NCBI GenBank assembly: GCA_021234155.1
Contig: JAJEKV010000125.1
Coordinates: forward strand, 439,178-503,177
DNA length: 64,000 nt
DNA from: Isoetes taiwanensis
Lineage: Eukaryota > Streptophyta > Lycopodiopsida > Isoetales > Isoetaceae
Direction: 5' to 3'
This document shows, piece by piece, positions 44,524 through 55,199 of this stretch (position 1 is its first letter; every line of letters begins with the position of its first letter). The position numbers and the translations under genes are program-made. The notes under the pieces are model-generated. The model worked only from the letters and a program-made list of their open reading frames with translations. It ran no database searches and was not told the DNA's origin.

Positions 44524-45816
44524 TTAACTTTTATGGGCATTGAAAGGCGAAGAATTGAATTGAATTGAATTGAGTTGATGTTTTTTATCGTCCACAGAGA
44601 CAACCGGTCTATGGGACTCAAAACAAAAGCGCCGCAAGTGTATTACTGTCTGGATTAAAAAACCCCGGCCCCGAAGTGTTTTCGAGGGAAAAATCGTGGC
44701 AACAATAAGATTGCTGACAAGCTGTATAGATATACATGAAGTATATATACACGTTAAATGTTTGTCTGGAGGCATATCTGAACCCTCATATTCGTTACCT
44801 CCTGAATGTATGATCCTAGTGATCACACCGAAGGCGTGCTCAGTATCATGTGTAGTGGCTCATCGGGCCTGACCAATAGGGCATAGCGTATTCAAATCTG
44901 TTTATATGCCAGGCAACTCTAGAAGATGTGACATTCATCCTCAATGGCTCCCACCTGGCAGCATTAACAAAGCATGTTCTAGCGTGGATACCCAATCCAT
45001 CTGTCTGTCTCAATTCAGAGATGGTGGGCACATGTGCGAATGGAGGCAATGAGCCTGTGCTTTTTCATGGGCAGATGTGAATGCAGGTTGTGCTCTGGGC
45101 CTCATTCTAGCATGGGATTTATGTGTTGCTTGTAATGTGGCATTTTGACCTGCTCTAGGGCCCTATGGTCCCAAGGTTGCTGACAAAACAAGTGTCAAAA
45201 TAATGCCTCCGGCTGTCGCGATCTGCCTCTATTTCCACTTGTATACACATGTGCTCTTGCACATTCCATCTGGCTAGCCCTGAGCTCCCTTGTCCTTTCA
45301 ACAGGCCTTGAGGCACTGTGGTCCCATTGCCACGGTGTAAGCCAGGTTTGGGAGACGGGCATCGTCCATATGACCACCTTCTGGAAATAGATGATATGTG
45401 TCTTTCAATGACTGCCCTCTAAAGAGGTAAGAATCTAGTCTCTTGCAGTAGGATTTGGTATGGGACTGTGGATTTCACTCTGAGTGCCTGTGCTAAGAAG
45501 GCTTTCTGCACCTGCTCTAATTCATTCCAAGTAGCAAGGGATAATACTGGGTCCCAAACCTCGATCCCGTATAGAGGAACGGGTTCCACCAATATCCTGA
45601 ATAGATATGATTGATGGCCCCAATCATGGAGTTCTGGCCCATGGCTATTGTTCTGCATTGCATAGAGCGCTTTCCAACTTGTTGTCGCACGCAATCGGAT
45701 GGAAGTGTTCCAACATAGTGTAGATGGAAACTCCACTCCCAAATACTTATAGGTGGGCGTCACCTCCACATTTTGCCCCCGATAAGTGAATGAAGGGGGC
45801 CTTAGGAAAGGTAATG

Positions 45817-45829
<13 letters not shown>
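44524..45829 (-). pseudogene. LINE relic (post-RT region to 3' tail)
   Basis: On the minus strand it starts at about 45829 with PFLRPPSFTYRGQNVEVTPT then YKYLGVEFPSTLCWNTSIRL, LFRILVEPVPLYGIEVWDPV and LEQVQKAFLAQALRVKSTVP. Later, in other frames, comes an EDECH-type zinc tail (near 44945) and LGSYIQEV. The 3' UTR has the GATTTTT/AAAAC/GGGGTTTTTT block (44657-44695), an AGAC-cggtt-GTCT hairpin (44598-44610), tGTGGACgatAAAAAAC and a (TTCAA)n tail near 44550-44575. It is 5'-truncated and directly abuts the tail of another LINE copy. Confidence 0.82.
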
Positions 45830-45848
<19 letters not shown>

Positions 45849-45904
45849 AGATAAGATAAGATAAGATAAGATAAGATAAGATAAGATAAGATAAGATAAG
45901 ATAA
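45820..45904. repeat. (GATAA)n pentanucleotide array
   Basis: About 17 uninterrupted units. It is the expanded 3' tail of the LINE-type copy on the minus strand. The LSYLI-repeat open frame running through it is an artefact. Confidence 0.95.
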
Positions 45905-46015
45905 ATTTTTACGTCCACGGGAACCCAACGGGTTATGGGACGGCACATGCAAGGGCAACAACCCATCTAAAACCTGGGGACTAGGCCCCATCACCAAACA
46001 CAATAACCAAATATT
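45830..46015 (-). mobile_element. Severely 5'-truncated LINE/SINE tail, head-to-tail with next LINE
   Basis: Minus strand: a GGGGC-cta-GTCCCC hairpin, then gtcccatAACCC-gtt-GGGTTcc (45922-45934), cGTGGACGtaAAAA and a long (TTATC)n tail. The sequence immediately following the tail is the truncated 5' end of the LINE at 45829. Two copies therefore lie in tandem with no spacer. Confidence 0.72.
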
Positions 46016-46723
46016 AAAAGGCTACCAAGAATAAGATAAGATAATGCCTAATGAAAATAAGCATGTGTGAGGGTCGTATAAATATGTTCTTCGACAGTAA
46101 TAAAGCTAGACTAATGAGAGGTAATGTAAGAGGGATGGGTTAAGCAGAGTTCATAAAAAGTCGCCTTATGATGCATATTAGCAATACAGAAACTTCATAT
46201 GCACTAATTATGGAATATCACAACATCATGCATATTAGCAATACAGGAAGTTTGCGCACACTAATTATGGAATATTAGAAGGTCATATCATATAATTATG
46301 GAATATCACCAGGTTGGATCATAGTACGCATGGATAATTTATCAAGCAACACAATTCTAAATGTCCTTTCCATCCTCTCTATATCCTCCCATAGTCTTCT
46401 TGGTCTCCATGGAAGATAGAATTCAATTCAATGTAATTTAAGTTGTTGTGCATCTAAGTTAAAATTCCCTGAGACTATATTCTCCAGTTCTAAAAAAGTT
46501 TTAAGATGTTGACTAACTTTTTTGATAGGATTAAGCATGCCCATACACTCACCACAACACCTAGACCATAAACCCTAAGTTTGTTTCATGAATGATTTTA
46601 GTATCGTATTGTTTCAACAAAATTAACAACATATAAAAGACAAACAGTATGGTGTTTGCTATGAATTTGACAATAAAAACAACCCTTGAATGCATCAATG
46701 TTTGTCACTGCTAGAATGTTCGA
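46016..46723. other. Intergenic, includes 3' flank of the dirigent array unit
   Basis: From about 46500, the shared array flank (agcatgcccatacac..ccaca..acctagaccataaaccc) returns, as at 25.86, 26.97, 27.95 and 43.25 kb. A short repeat (catgcatattagcaatacag) occurs twice near 46171 and 46225. No gene. Confidence 0.5.
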
Positions 46724-46892
46724 CATCACCGAGGGCACCCATTTACTAGTCTCACATATAGTTAGACTAGATTTCAATTTCACAAGGGGTATACAAAAAG
46801 GGGAGTGCGGCATCACCGAGGGCACCCATTTACTCGTCTCACATATAGTTAGACTAGATTTCAATTTCACAAGGGGCATACAAAAAGGGGAG
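46724..46892. repeat. 87-bp tandem duplication
   Basis: Copies at 46724-46805 and 46811-46892 both read from 'catcaccgagggcacccatt' to 'acaaaaaggggag', with only a couple of differences, so the duplication is recent. Confidence 0.9.
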
Positions 46893-47137
46893 CCGGGGAG
46901 GGGGGGTAAGCACCGCTAAAGATCAACTAGCCTGTGAGAGATGCGTAACACATCAATTTTGTAGCATGAGTCCTATCCTTATTCTATGAGCTTTGGAGAA
47001 ATCATACACGAGGCTTTTTGTTTTCTTCTCATTGACAATTACACAATTCTCTATTACCTATTGTAAAAATCACATCCCAATGCATCTTGTTATTTTAGAC
47101 TATGCAGCCACTTACTATTATTATTTTAAAGGAAACA

Positions 47138-47653
47138 TTAATACTTAGGATGCCTAGGCTGGTAGATAGTAGCAGAGACATGAGCAGTGAGGGATAGCTG
47201 TAAGAATGTGGTATATGTGAAATTGGCATATCCTGTAGCAAATCGAAAAGCGCCAGTTCCTCCAGCAACAACCAATTCACTAACACCACCAGTTCCAATA
47301 GTATCTCTGCCCAACAAAATAAGCTGACCCTTAAGGCCGCCATGGTCATACAAAACAGTGAAGTAGTAAGTAGAACTTGTAGTGGCGACATCTGTCACTG
47401 TTGCAATCCCTTGCGCTCTACCCAAAATTCTAGAGGTCTGATTATTGGGGCCATCTGTGATCTTATCATCAAACACAAAGATTGTGCCAAATTGCGCCTT
47501 GCTCACATCATTTTTTGGCCCTGCAACAATCTCATTCCAGGTATTGGGTGCTCCACCCATGAAATAAAATTCAAGATGTGTAAACTTAGCCCGGCATCGC
47601 AATGCCAAAAGAGCTAGAAAAGCAAAGCACATTACATATTTGAAGTTTATCAT
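47138..47653 (-). CDS. Dirigent-like protein, intact copy D5
   Basis: Single-exon minus-strand frame of 171 residues. The start is the ATG at 47653, because the longer frame upstream has only a TTG. Residues 1-24 (MINFKYVMCFAFLALLALRC) are a typical secretion signal. The mature part has HLEFYFMGG (dirigent 'FY.H'-like strand), FGTIFVFDDKITDGPNNQTS, ILGRAQGIATVTDVATTSST, HGGLKGQLILLGRDTIGTGG and VVAGGTGAFRFATGYANFTY. It ends IYQPRHPKY. Length fits the family (about 180). Dirigent proteins are apoplastic beta-barrels that impose stereochemistry on phenoxy-radical coupling (lignans, lignin). A TATA box lies about 80 bp upstream. This is the only array member with signal peptide and core in one frame, so probably the functional parent; the substrate is unknown. 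Confidence 0.9.
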   Translation of the reverse strand: MINFKYVMCFAFLALLALRCRAKFTHLEFYFMGGAPNTWNEIVAGPKNDVSKAQFGTIFVFDDKITDGPNNQTSRILGRAQGIATVTDVATTSSTYYFTVLYDHGGLKGQLILLGRDTIGTGGVSELVVAGGTGAFRFATGYANFTYTTFLQLSLTAHVSATIYQPRHPKY

Positions 47654-47731
47654 TCTCTTCCACAATTTGCCGAACAAGAGATGCTTAATTTGAAGAGCAA
47701 GCTTGGTGAATTACTAGATACATATTGTGAA

Positions 47732-47740
47732 CTTATATAG
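47732..47740 (-). promoter_or_regulatory. TATA box of dirigent-like copy D5
   Basis: CTATATAAG on the minus strand, about 80 bases upstream of the ATG at 47653, implying a 5' leader of roughly 50 bases. D1 and D4 keep equivalents (near 26863 and 44065); D2 and D3 have lost the TA repeat. Confidence 0.6.
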
Positions 47741-48117
47741 AGACTCATATGGATTTTTTAAGTTGGACGAGTTTAGATCAAACTTTTCCTCTCATTATGT
47801 GCGTCCTTTTGTTTGGATGCCTAAAGTCAAAGAAACGGTTGCTTTTAAAGCACCAGTTTTCAAAGACTTTTGAAGACATTGAATTGAAGGCTATTTTGCG
47901 AACACATTCTAAGGGGCTTAAGAGAAAAATGCATTTTTTCTGCACTTAAATGGACCTTCACCTTGTTAAAAAATAAACAAATTAGTAGCAATTTCTATCG
48001 TTTAATTAGCCTACAGCGAGTTAGATACTTTTGCGAATTTCTTCATTGCCGGCCATGCATTCAATCCATAACAAGATATATATTATGCAACTAGGGTTTG
48101 TTCCTTGAGCAGATATA

Positions 48118-49630
48118 TTATGCAACTAGGGTTGGAAAGATACTTTGGGCCAAGATGCTGTTCATGGAATCAGTGGCATGGTAGGCATCCCAGTATACAT
48201 ATTTCGAAGCCGTAGTGCAAGTAGGTGTCAAGAAATTACACAGTATTGAAGCTTCAAATCGTCCAGATCCACAACAGCCTGTGGATCCTACTGAAAAACC
48301 TGCAAAACCAAACTGTCAGAATCTGTTTTAAGGACCACAATTCTGACTCTGAAAAAGTAAGTTTACTCACCAAACTTTTGTGGATTCTGAGAAGCGTCCA
48401 ACATGATTCCATATATGTCCAAATATATTAGGTTTAGGTCTGTGAGGCTTTTGTTCAGTTCCTCTGTGCTCTTTATTAATCTGGAATTCATTTCTTGAAC
48501 ATCTTGGTTTAATGTATTGATGCATTCCAGACTTCCTTTACCATGAATTGTTATTTGTGCTGGAAAGCATCCTATTGGTGGATAAGAACACACTGCTATC
48601 CTTCTTGCACCACTGTCATATAGTCCCTGTACATGAACATTGTTGTTTCACATGTCTCATTCTTTGCTTACAATGATTTATGAGCTGAATAATTAAAAGC
48701 CCAATTACTTACCTGAATCGCATTCTCATAGAAGCTGATTAAGTGTTCGCGAAATTGATCTGGTGTGTATTGCCTTCTTAAGGTTTTATTGTGGTAATAG
48801 TTCTGAGTGTAGTCGTTAGACCCAGTACAAAGAAGAAATAGGGCATTTGATATGATGTCTGAGGTATTAGCAAAGCCAACAATTTGGACTAACTTCTGCT
48901 GATAAAGTTTGAACCACTGCAGCTGCTTTGTGAGGGATGCTATATGCTGTAGAATGCAGGTTTCAATTGTTAGAAACATATGTAATGACGAATAAGATTA
49001 TAAATACAAATGCTTTAAGAACCATATGGTTTTCTAATGTCTAAAAACAGCTCTTTAAAAAGGGGGGAACTTTATATGTGGATGTCTGTCAATGAAGTAC
49101 GCAAAGATGATCAAATTATAGATATAACTAGGAGCAGAATGTAAGGTGTTAAACAAGACTCTAGATGATGTAATGTATAATGCCTCTTACGCTTCTCTTG
49201 CCAGTATTATTAAGGTAACCAGATTCAGAGGATGCAAAGTTGATGCCAGACAGTATAGTTTCTCCTTTTGCTGCAGGATGATTGTATGGCAAAGGGGACG
49301 GTATTCCCATCCAAGAGGCTGCATTTAGAGAATAAAGGATTTCAGAACTCACCAATAAGTCAACCTTCCAAGCATCTGGGATTTACCTATAAAATCAGAG
49401 AGAACTCTTCCGTTGGAAAAACGTCCAGTGGCCCCTCCAGCAAAATCTCTGCCATATGGAAAGAAGTTTGCTTTGGCTCTTGTTTGTAAATAGGTGTTCA
49501 CTCCAACATCTACTAAGGAGTCTCCAAAGATGATCAATCCAGAGGCGGACTCTGCATTTGGTATCTTATCAATAACTATTGCTAGAATAATGCATATCTT
49601 CACAGTGTATTGCCTGCTGAAGAATGCCAT
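48118..49630 (-). CDS. GDSL esterase/lipase, five exons
   Basis: Minus-strand exons: 49387-49630, 49191-49318, 48713-48946, 48371-48626 and 48118-48299. All introns have GT..AG ends and phases join cleanly to give 347 residues, the usual plant GDSL length. An N-terminal signal ([20 protein letters not shown]) predicts secretion. Block [13 protein letters not shown] with the catalytic Ser. Block [12 protein letters not shown] (oxyanion Gly). Block [15 protein letters not shown] (GxND). Block [11 protein letters not shown], with the Asp-x-x-His catalytic pair. The family hydrolyses acyl esters in cutin, wax or secondary-metabolite pathways; the substrate cannot be told here. The frame is undamaged. 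A pogo-like transposon starts about 225 bp upstream of the ATG and may have displaced its promoter. The 3' flank has a short duplication (tattatgcaactagggtt twice, 48080-48135). Confidence 0.93.
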
Positions 49631-50549
49631 GATCTTCTGAAGCTGATAGCTGATAATTTATTCACTTGCATGGCCAGGCTTTAAAACTACCTGTTATTTT
49701 GGTACCAAGTTGCTAATTTGGTACCAACTCCAACCAAATTGACATGACCACTCTGGTTTAAAAAATGCCATGCAATATAAGAAAGTGCATCAAGATGATG
49801 AAAATATTCTAAAGTAAAGTTTGAGGGTGGATGAAGTTCCATTAGCTCTAGCCTAGGGTATGGTCGCCATGTTCCGCGCACTTAAGGGGCAAATTGTCCT
49901 CATACACCCGGATTTCACCCGTCTTTCGATCCGTCAATTTATTCGGATACCTAATGTTGTCCTCAACATCTTCCCCGAAGACAATTTTCCGAAATTCAAT
50001 CTCTAGTGAAAGTTATGGTCGCATCAAGGAAGGGGGGTCAAACGGCCACCGTCGCCAGGCTCCTAACCAGACTTCGTGGTACCCGAGGCCCTCTTTAGTG
50101 GGGCTTATTGCATGCTAACGCGCGTCAGTTGCCTCCTACCGCGCACCAGTTGCCACCTATCGCGCACGTGCGTGGATCTTCACGCCACAACGTCTCCCAC
50201 TTTAGGGCCACATCCCATTAATATCGGCGGACCTAGGTGCCGTATACGAGGCCTAGGTCGCCAGCTACCGATACGTATGGTACCGGCTATCGAGGTACCG
50301 CCAACGGTAATGGTTGCCTTTTTGGCCCTTTTCGTGCAAAAATCGAGGCGATTTTCTGCACTCCAACTCCAATTCTTGAGCCAAATTGGCCCGAACATTC
50401 TCTGCCATGTCCGGATGAAAATTAATTCGGCCGTAAAAGCCAGATTTTTCGAAATCCTGACCCGTCATTGCAGTTAAGCCTTTAAATGGAGAGATCGAGC
50501 AGGCGGTAGTCCATTCCGCTCAAGCATCCGGGTTTCTCAAGCGTCGGAG

Positions 50550-50979
50550 GTAAGTTCTGAGCGTCTAATATGTTTTTGTTTCGAATCATGCATTGATCTT
50601 GTGTTTTTTCGCTGTGTTACAGGGTTTAGGCGCCATGGATCATGCCAGAAGAACCAGTTATCCCGGGTCCGGCGGGAGGTGGGACGTGGTGAGGGGTGGC
50701 GGGTATGATCCGTCGAAGAGGGCTCGCCCTGCTCCGAGTGCTCCTTCCTCCCCTGTTAGCTCCTCCTCCACCTCAACGACTCCTAATTCGTTCAAAATTA
50801 GGAACTGTTTGGTGACCCCGGCAGAGATCACAACGGCCGTGGGTTCTTCTGTCAGCGTCGAGGTCTCGCCTGAAATCGTCTCTCAAGTTGAGCGGGCTCG
50901 TTCAGAGAACGATCTGATCCACTGCCAGATCGTAATCACAGAAGGCGACCATGTGCTCTTCCAGAGCCCCGTAGGTTAA
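50550..50979 (+). CDS. Accessory gene of the pogo-like transposon (114 aa, 5' UTR intron)
   Basis: An intron at 50550-50622 (GTAAGT...TTACAG) lies in the 5' leader, and the coding frame 50635-50979 starts MDHARRTSYPGSGGRWDVVR in good context (gccATGG). The N-terminal half is basic and Gly/Ser/Pro-rich with a KRARP patch (possible nuclear localisation). The C-terminal half is a compact domain: NSFKIRNCLVTPAEITTAVG, SVSVEVSPEIVSQVERARSE then HCQIVITEGDHVLFQSPVG. I recognise no family. It ends about 490 bp from the transposase gene end, tail to tail. It may be a DNA-binding or regulatory partner, as in other two-gene plant transposons (inference). The frame is intact although the transposase is not. 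It could alternatively be a captured host gene. Confidence 0.6.
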
Positions 50980-51466
50980 TGACCTCTCGCCCCCTTTGTA
51001 CAGAAAGGCCACTCTGGACGATCCTCCCCTCCTCTTCCTTCTTGGTTTAGCTTGTGAAACAGCCCTTCGGGCTTATTTTGTGCAGCCTGAGGGCTCAATT
51101 TTGTCTGATCATTATTTTTGTTTAATGGAATGATCTTCTTAGGCCTATTACTGTCACTGTTGCTGGTGTTCATTGCTGTTCATTGCTTATGTTCATTGCT
51201 GCTGTTATTTATTTATGATAATGATCGTGTCGGGTCCATGCCCCATACTGCTAATGGATTGGGAAATCAGTTGCAAACAGCAGAATGTGCAACAGTCAGT
51301 TCACTATTTTAATCATAAATCTTGTACAACAAGTTCACTATTTTGTTCATATATTATGTACAATAAGTTGTCGAGATACTTAATTGTCTTGGGTTTCATC
51401 CGAGTCTTCAGATACATGTGCACATTGTCTGTTAATAGCAATGCCAAATAAAAGGTGAACTGAAAA

Positions 51467-54086
51467 TTAAGATTGCAAGGTGACCAAACATACCTGACTA
51501 TCAGCAGGTGTAGCTATGAATGAGGTCCCCTCCCCAAACCTTGGAGTTGGCTGGGTTACTCGAGCCATGTCAGCCCTCCATATCCTTGCAAACCCAACAT
51601 CCATCTTTGCACGGCTTACAATTCCAGGGTCCACCCCAATTTCCACCATCTCCCTGATAATCCTTGCCTTGTCTATTGCAGCAGCCTGGTCATGTTCGGG
51701 TCCTGAATTGGCGGCAGCGTAGTTCACCCATCCCTGGGTGTCCAGTCTCATTGAGTTGCCGTGAACAATATCAGCATGTTGCTGTGGAGCTGGCAAGTCC
51801 CATCTCTTCAATGGTGAATTGAGTGTGCTGATTGGGTTTGCTACAGGCCTAACTAGAGGTATGCAACCCTCTATACTTACATTATGCTCATGACCAGCAT
51901 CACCCGAGCAGATATGTGTGTCATCTAAACTGCACATGACTTGCTCTTCATCAGCATCATCCAATGGTTGTGAGTTCAGGTCTACACAGGGACTAGCATG
52001 AACAGCAGGTTCAAGAGCTTGGTCAATTCCTGGGGACGTCTGATTTACAGCAATGGGTGCCCCAAGTGGACTTAACCCTTGTCTCACCCTAAGCCTGTTC
52101 CTCACCTGTAATCTTCTTGTCTTAACCTCCTCGCTCAACACCCTTTGAAAACCAAATATGGATGCCACTCTAGACATCCCCCTTGGGTACATAAACTCCC
52201 TAAGCCGTGCAGCACTTGCAGCTTCCCTTGCATCAGCCAACTTCCTCTTCTCTCTCTCCTCCCTGTTAGCATGTGCCCTCTTGGCAGCCTCCTCCCTTTC
52301 AGCCTTCCTCCTTGCAGTCTCAACCTTCCTTGCTGCCAGCTGCTCCATTTTCAATTTCTCAGCCTCTGCCCTTCTAACCTGTTCTGCTCTCAATGCCTCA
52401 CAGAAACCATCACTTGATATGTGAACTCTCCCTCCTAGATCAGGGGCAAAGCCTCTCTTCCTTGCCCTTATGGTCTGTGATGGCATGCCACATGTTTGAG
52501 ACCCTCCAACATCATTGACATGCACCTGACTCACCACAGCAGCACCTTCCATGGGTAATTCATGGGTATGTTCCACATGCTCAGATTGTGGCACTTGCTC
52601 ACCAGCTGGATTGTGTGGCGTTTGGTCATTTTGCACATCAATTGGGAGTTGTCCAGGTAAGGCCTCCCATAGCTGGTGCACTTCTGCCATGTCAAAGGCC
52701 TCCACTTGTGCCATATCTGGATGATAATCTTCTCGGCTGATCACGGCTCGCCAGAATGTCTTCAACATGCACCCTCCCAAACCTGGTACATTCTTGGCAC
52801 GGCTTAACCTTCTCCCGGTCAAAGGGCGGATACCGGTGGCTCTAAAACCTGCCTTGATGTTTTGGGGTGTGAGGCCACATGCAATTGATTGTGAAATCAA
52901 TTCTGCTATCTCCTCCTTCTTTGGTTCAGCCCTCCCTTTGCTAACCATATAGGCAGCCCTATGCCTCTTGAATCTTTGCCTTAAAGGGGCAAAGCATGCC
53001 ACATCTAGAGGTTGAAGTCTATGAGATGTGTGTGGAGGCAATAAGGCAAAGTGGATGTCCTTCTCTTTTGCCTCCAATATGACTTCCAGCTCTACATGAC
53101 TGCCATGACCATCCAATATGATAAGGTGAGGCTGGTCTGGGGATACACCACCTAGAACTTTTTGTCGCAAAATGTGTGACCATGACTTAAATATTACGAT
53201 GTCATCCAAGCCGAAGATTGGACAGCCTGAATGGCACCTTCTTCACATCTTGCAATGTGATCCTGCCTCATGCGATTACCTTTAAAAATATACATGTTGG
53301 GGATCCTGTACCCCTCAGCATTAACGCAAACCAAAATTGTAACCCATTCCCTATTGTTCATGACTACCTCACTCACCCTATTCCCCCCCTTTCTAGCTAT
53401 GATTTTCAGCCCCTTCACTTTCCCTGCCTGAATTCCAGTCTCGTCAGCATTCCATATCCTTGAGGCTGGGAAGGCAAATTCAGCATAAATCTGCTTAAGC
53501 CCCGCATAGAAGTTGTCGAGGTTCTCCTGTGTCATGGCACGGGCCCTGGCCACATCTAGGGTTTCTGGACTCCTTAGAGCAACTTCGGGGTGTCTTTGCT
53601 TAAAGAGCTTCCACCACTTAGTGTCTGGTACTCCAGATTCACCACATGACCCCCACTTTTTTAGCCATCTCTCGCGCCTTCTCCTTGGACAGCCAGATAG
53701 TGTAACCCCATCCCTTGCTCGCCTTCGCTAAGGGCCCAATTGACGAGCTCCTCCTCTTGGAGAGTTGTCAATATTTGTGGATGATTTGTTTGCTTGTGGC
53801 CTATTCGACCATATAGCCAATCCCTGATTGTGGACTCTGGTATACCAGACCTCCTAGATGCCTCTCTAATCGAAATGCCAAATTCGCTTACCTCTTTGAG
53901 GATGTCGAGCATTTGCTCTTCTGTCCATTGACCTCTCCTACTCGGCCTCCTTGGCATTGGACTGGTAACAGCACTGACCTGTGGTGCCCTCCTCTTTGTC
54001 CTGGGCGCGCAGACCCTCTTGGATGATGCCGGTCTCCTGGTACCCCTTTCAGCATCGGATTCTCTTCGTGCCCTCGTCGAAACCAT
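51467..54086 (-). pseudogene. Pogo-like DDE transposase, two frameshifts
   Basis: Start ATG at 54086 (gccATGG; longer frames use GTG). A basic N-terminus leads to a psq-type HTH: QWTEEQMLDILKEVSEFGIS then IREASRRSGIPESTIRDWLY. A CENP-B-type second HTH (TTLQEEELVNWALSEGEQ) follows; the frame shifts near 53660. It resumes TKWWKLFKQRHPEVALRSPE and ASRIWNADETGIQ (first Asp), and shifts again near 53205. Then come QPHLIILDGHGSHVELE (second Asp) and LLPPHTSHRLQPLDVACF (third Asp): a DDD set typical of pogo. A long C-terminal extension has a Lys/Glu/Ala coiled coil (about 52420-52190) and a tail reading RIIREMVEIGVDPGIVSRAK. A CAG|GTATG donor at 51494 suggests a last intron just before the apparent stop at 51467. 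Confidence 0.88.
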
Positions 54087-54548
54087 GGCTACCTTCGTGC
54101 TCTTCACAGCCTCTTCTCGATAACATATGAACTATGGAAGGAGGGCAAGATTTTATGGCCATGGAAGCCATAGCGGGTGTCGGAGAATTGAAATTCGAAG
54201 AATGCAATCGAGTGCAAGCTTGCGCCAAATCGTTTTAAACCCGCATTGAATTCGTTTCAAATCGGCATGCTCGGGGTTTTTTCTTCAACACGGACATGGT
54301 CATCCAGTGCACGAGTATGGTGTCCCAGGGCACGGTGCCTGGGACATTCGCTCACGACAGAGGCCACTGCAGGCACGGTTGATGGACCTTGGTGTCTCGG
54401 TTGACGGAACCCCAGATAATGACACCTGGCCACAAAACGACGGTACATAGACGCATATACCCATGACAGCATGATGACAACCCGCGAAGGGACGGGGGGG
54501 TTTCCGTCGCTCCGAGGTGGGGTCACGGCAGAAGGCGACCATACCCTA

Positions 54549-55199
54549 TGCATTATATTTACAGCAAGAAATATGCTTATAACTGAAACAGATTTTTAAA
54601 AAAGTCAGTAATAACTGCTGATGTGGGTGACTGATATCTTTGACCAATGAAGATACTACTTATCTCGATTCGATAAACTTGGATCTTTTGAGCTCCCAGC
54701 TCTCCATCCCGTTTTTCCTTTTGAAAACGGCCCTTTCTTTTTTTGGCAGCTTTGTGGTTTAGAGCATTGAATAATCTTAAACTTATCAGAATAATGATGT
54801 AGAGGTTCCAAACACATAGTATTAGTTATTTTCTTTTTGGATTGGACAATGTGGGTGAAGGCTAATTATACCCTATCACAATATACATCTATCCAAGCGA
54901 TGGGATTGGTATTCTTGGGATGGCTCGAACTGGCATTCTTCGGGTGTATCAGTTGGCATTTTCTTACAGCTGGTTCATACCCAGTGACCTCCACTTCTCC
55001 TCTACCAGCCTTAGATGCATCAGCAGCAGATGCCAAGGCATTATAGTCATGACCAACTATATTAGCCGTAGCAAAATGTAGTAGAAAACTTAGATAGGTA
55101 AAGAAATAACCTGCTCCTTTTACTTGGGGAAGAAACTACTCCCCTCACACAAGACAAAAGGTTCATGTGCCCTAACTATTATGTTCCCCCTCCATACTA
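54549..55199. other. Intergenic DNA
   Basis: No gene is supported. The open frame at 54837-55046 has no recognised domain. Confidence 0.45.

Larger units (their letters stand above)
49856..54546. mobile_element. Pogo-like DNA transposon with two convergent genes, 4.69 kb
   Basis: The terminal inverted repeats begin GGGTATGGTCGCC at the left (49856-49868), with an exact reverse complement at the right (54534-54546). They then continue with weaker similarity (atgttCCGcGcaC versus ttctgCCGtGacC). TA dinucleotides flank both ends (49854-49855 and 54547-54548), the target site of Tc1/mariner-type elements including pogo. Inside are a minus-strand transposase gene (psq-type helix-turn-helix plus DDE) and a plus-strand small gene with a 5' UTR intron, arranged tail to tail with promoters near the two ends. 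The interior is GC-richer than its surroundings. The transposase is frameshifted, so this copy is inactive. Confidence 0.87.

Noticed and set aside
45419-46003. 194-codon open frame with LSYLI repeats joined to LINE protein
   Set aside because: The N-terminal part is the translated pentamer tail of one LINE copy running by chance into the coding part of another.
47654-47677. Longer N-terminus for the intact dirigent gene
   Set aside because: The upstream extension begins at TTG; the ATG at 47653 starts a good signal peptide directly.
54087-54107. Seven-residue longer transposase start
   Set aside because: It would need a GTG start; the ATG at 54086 has strong context.
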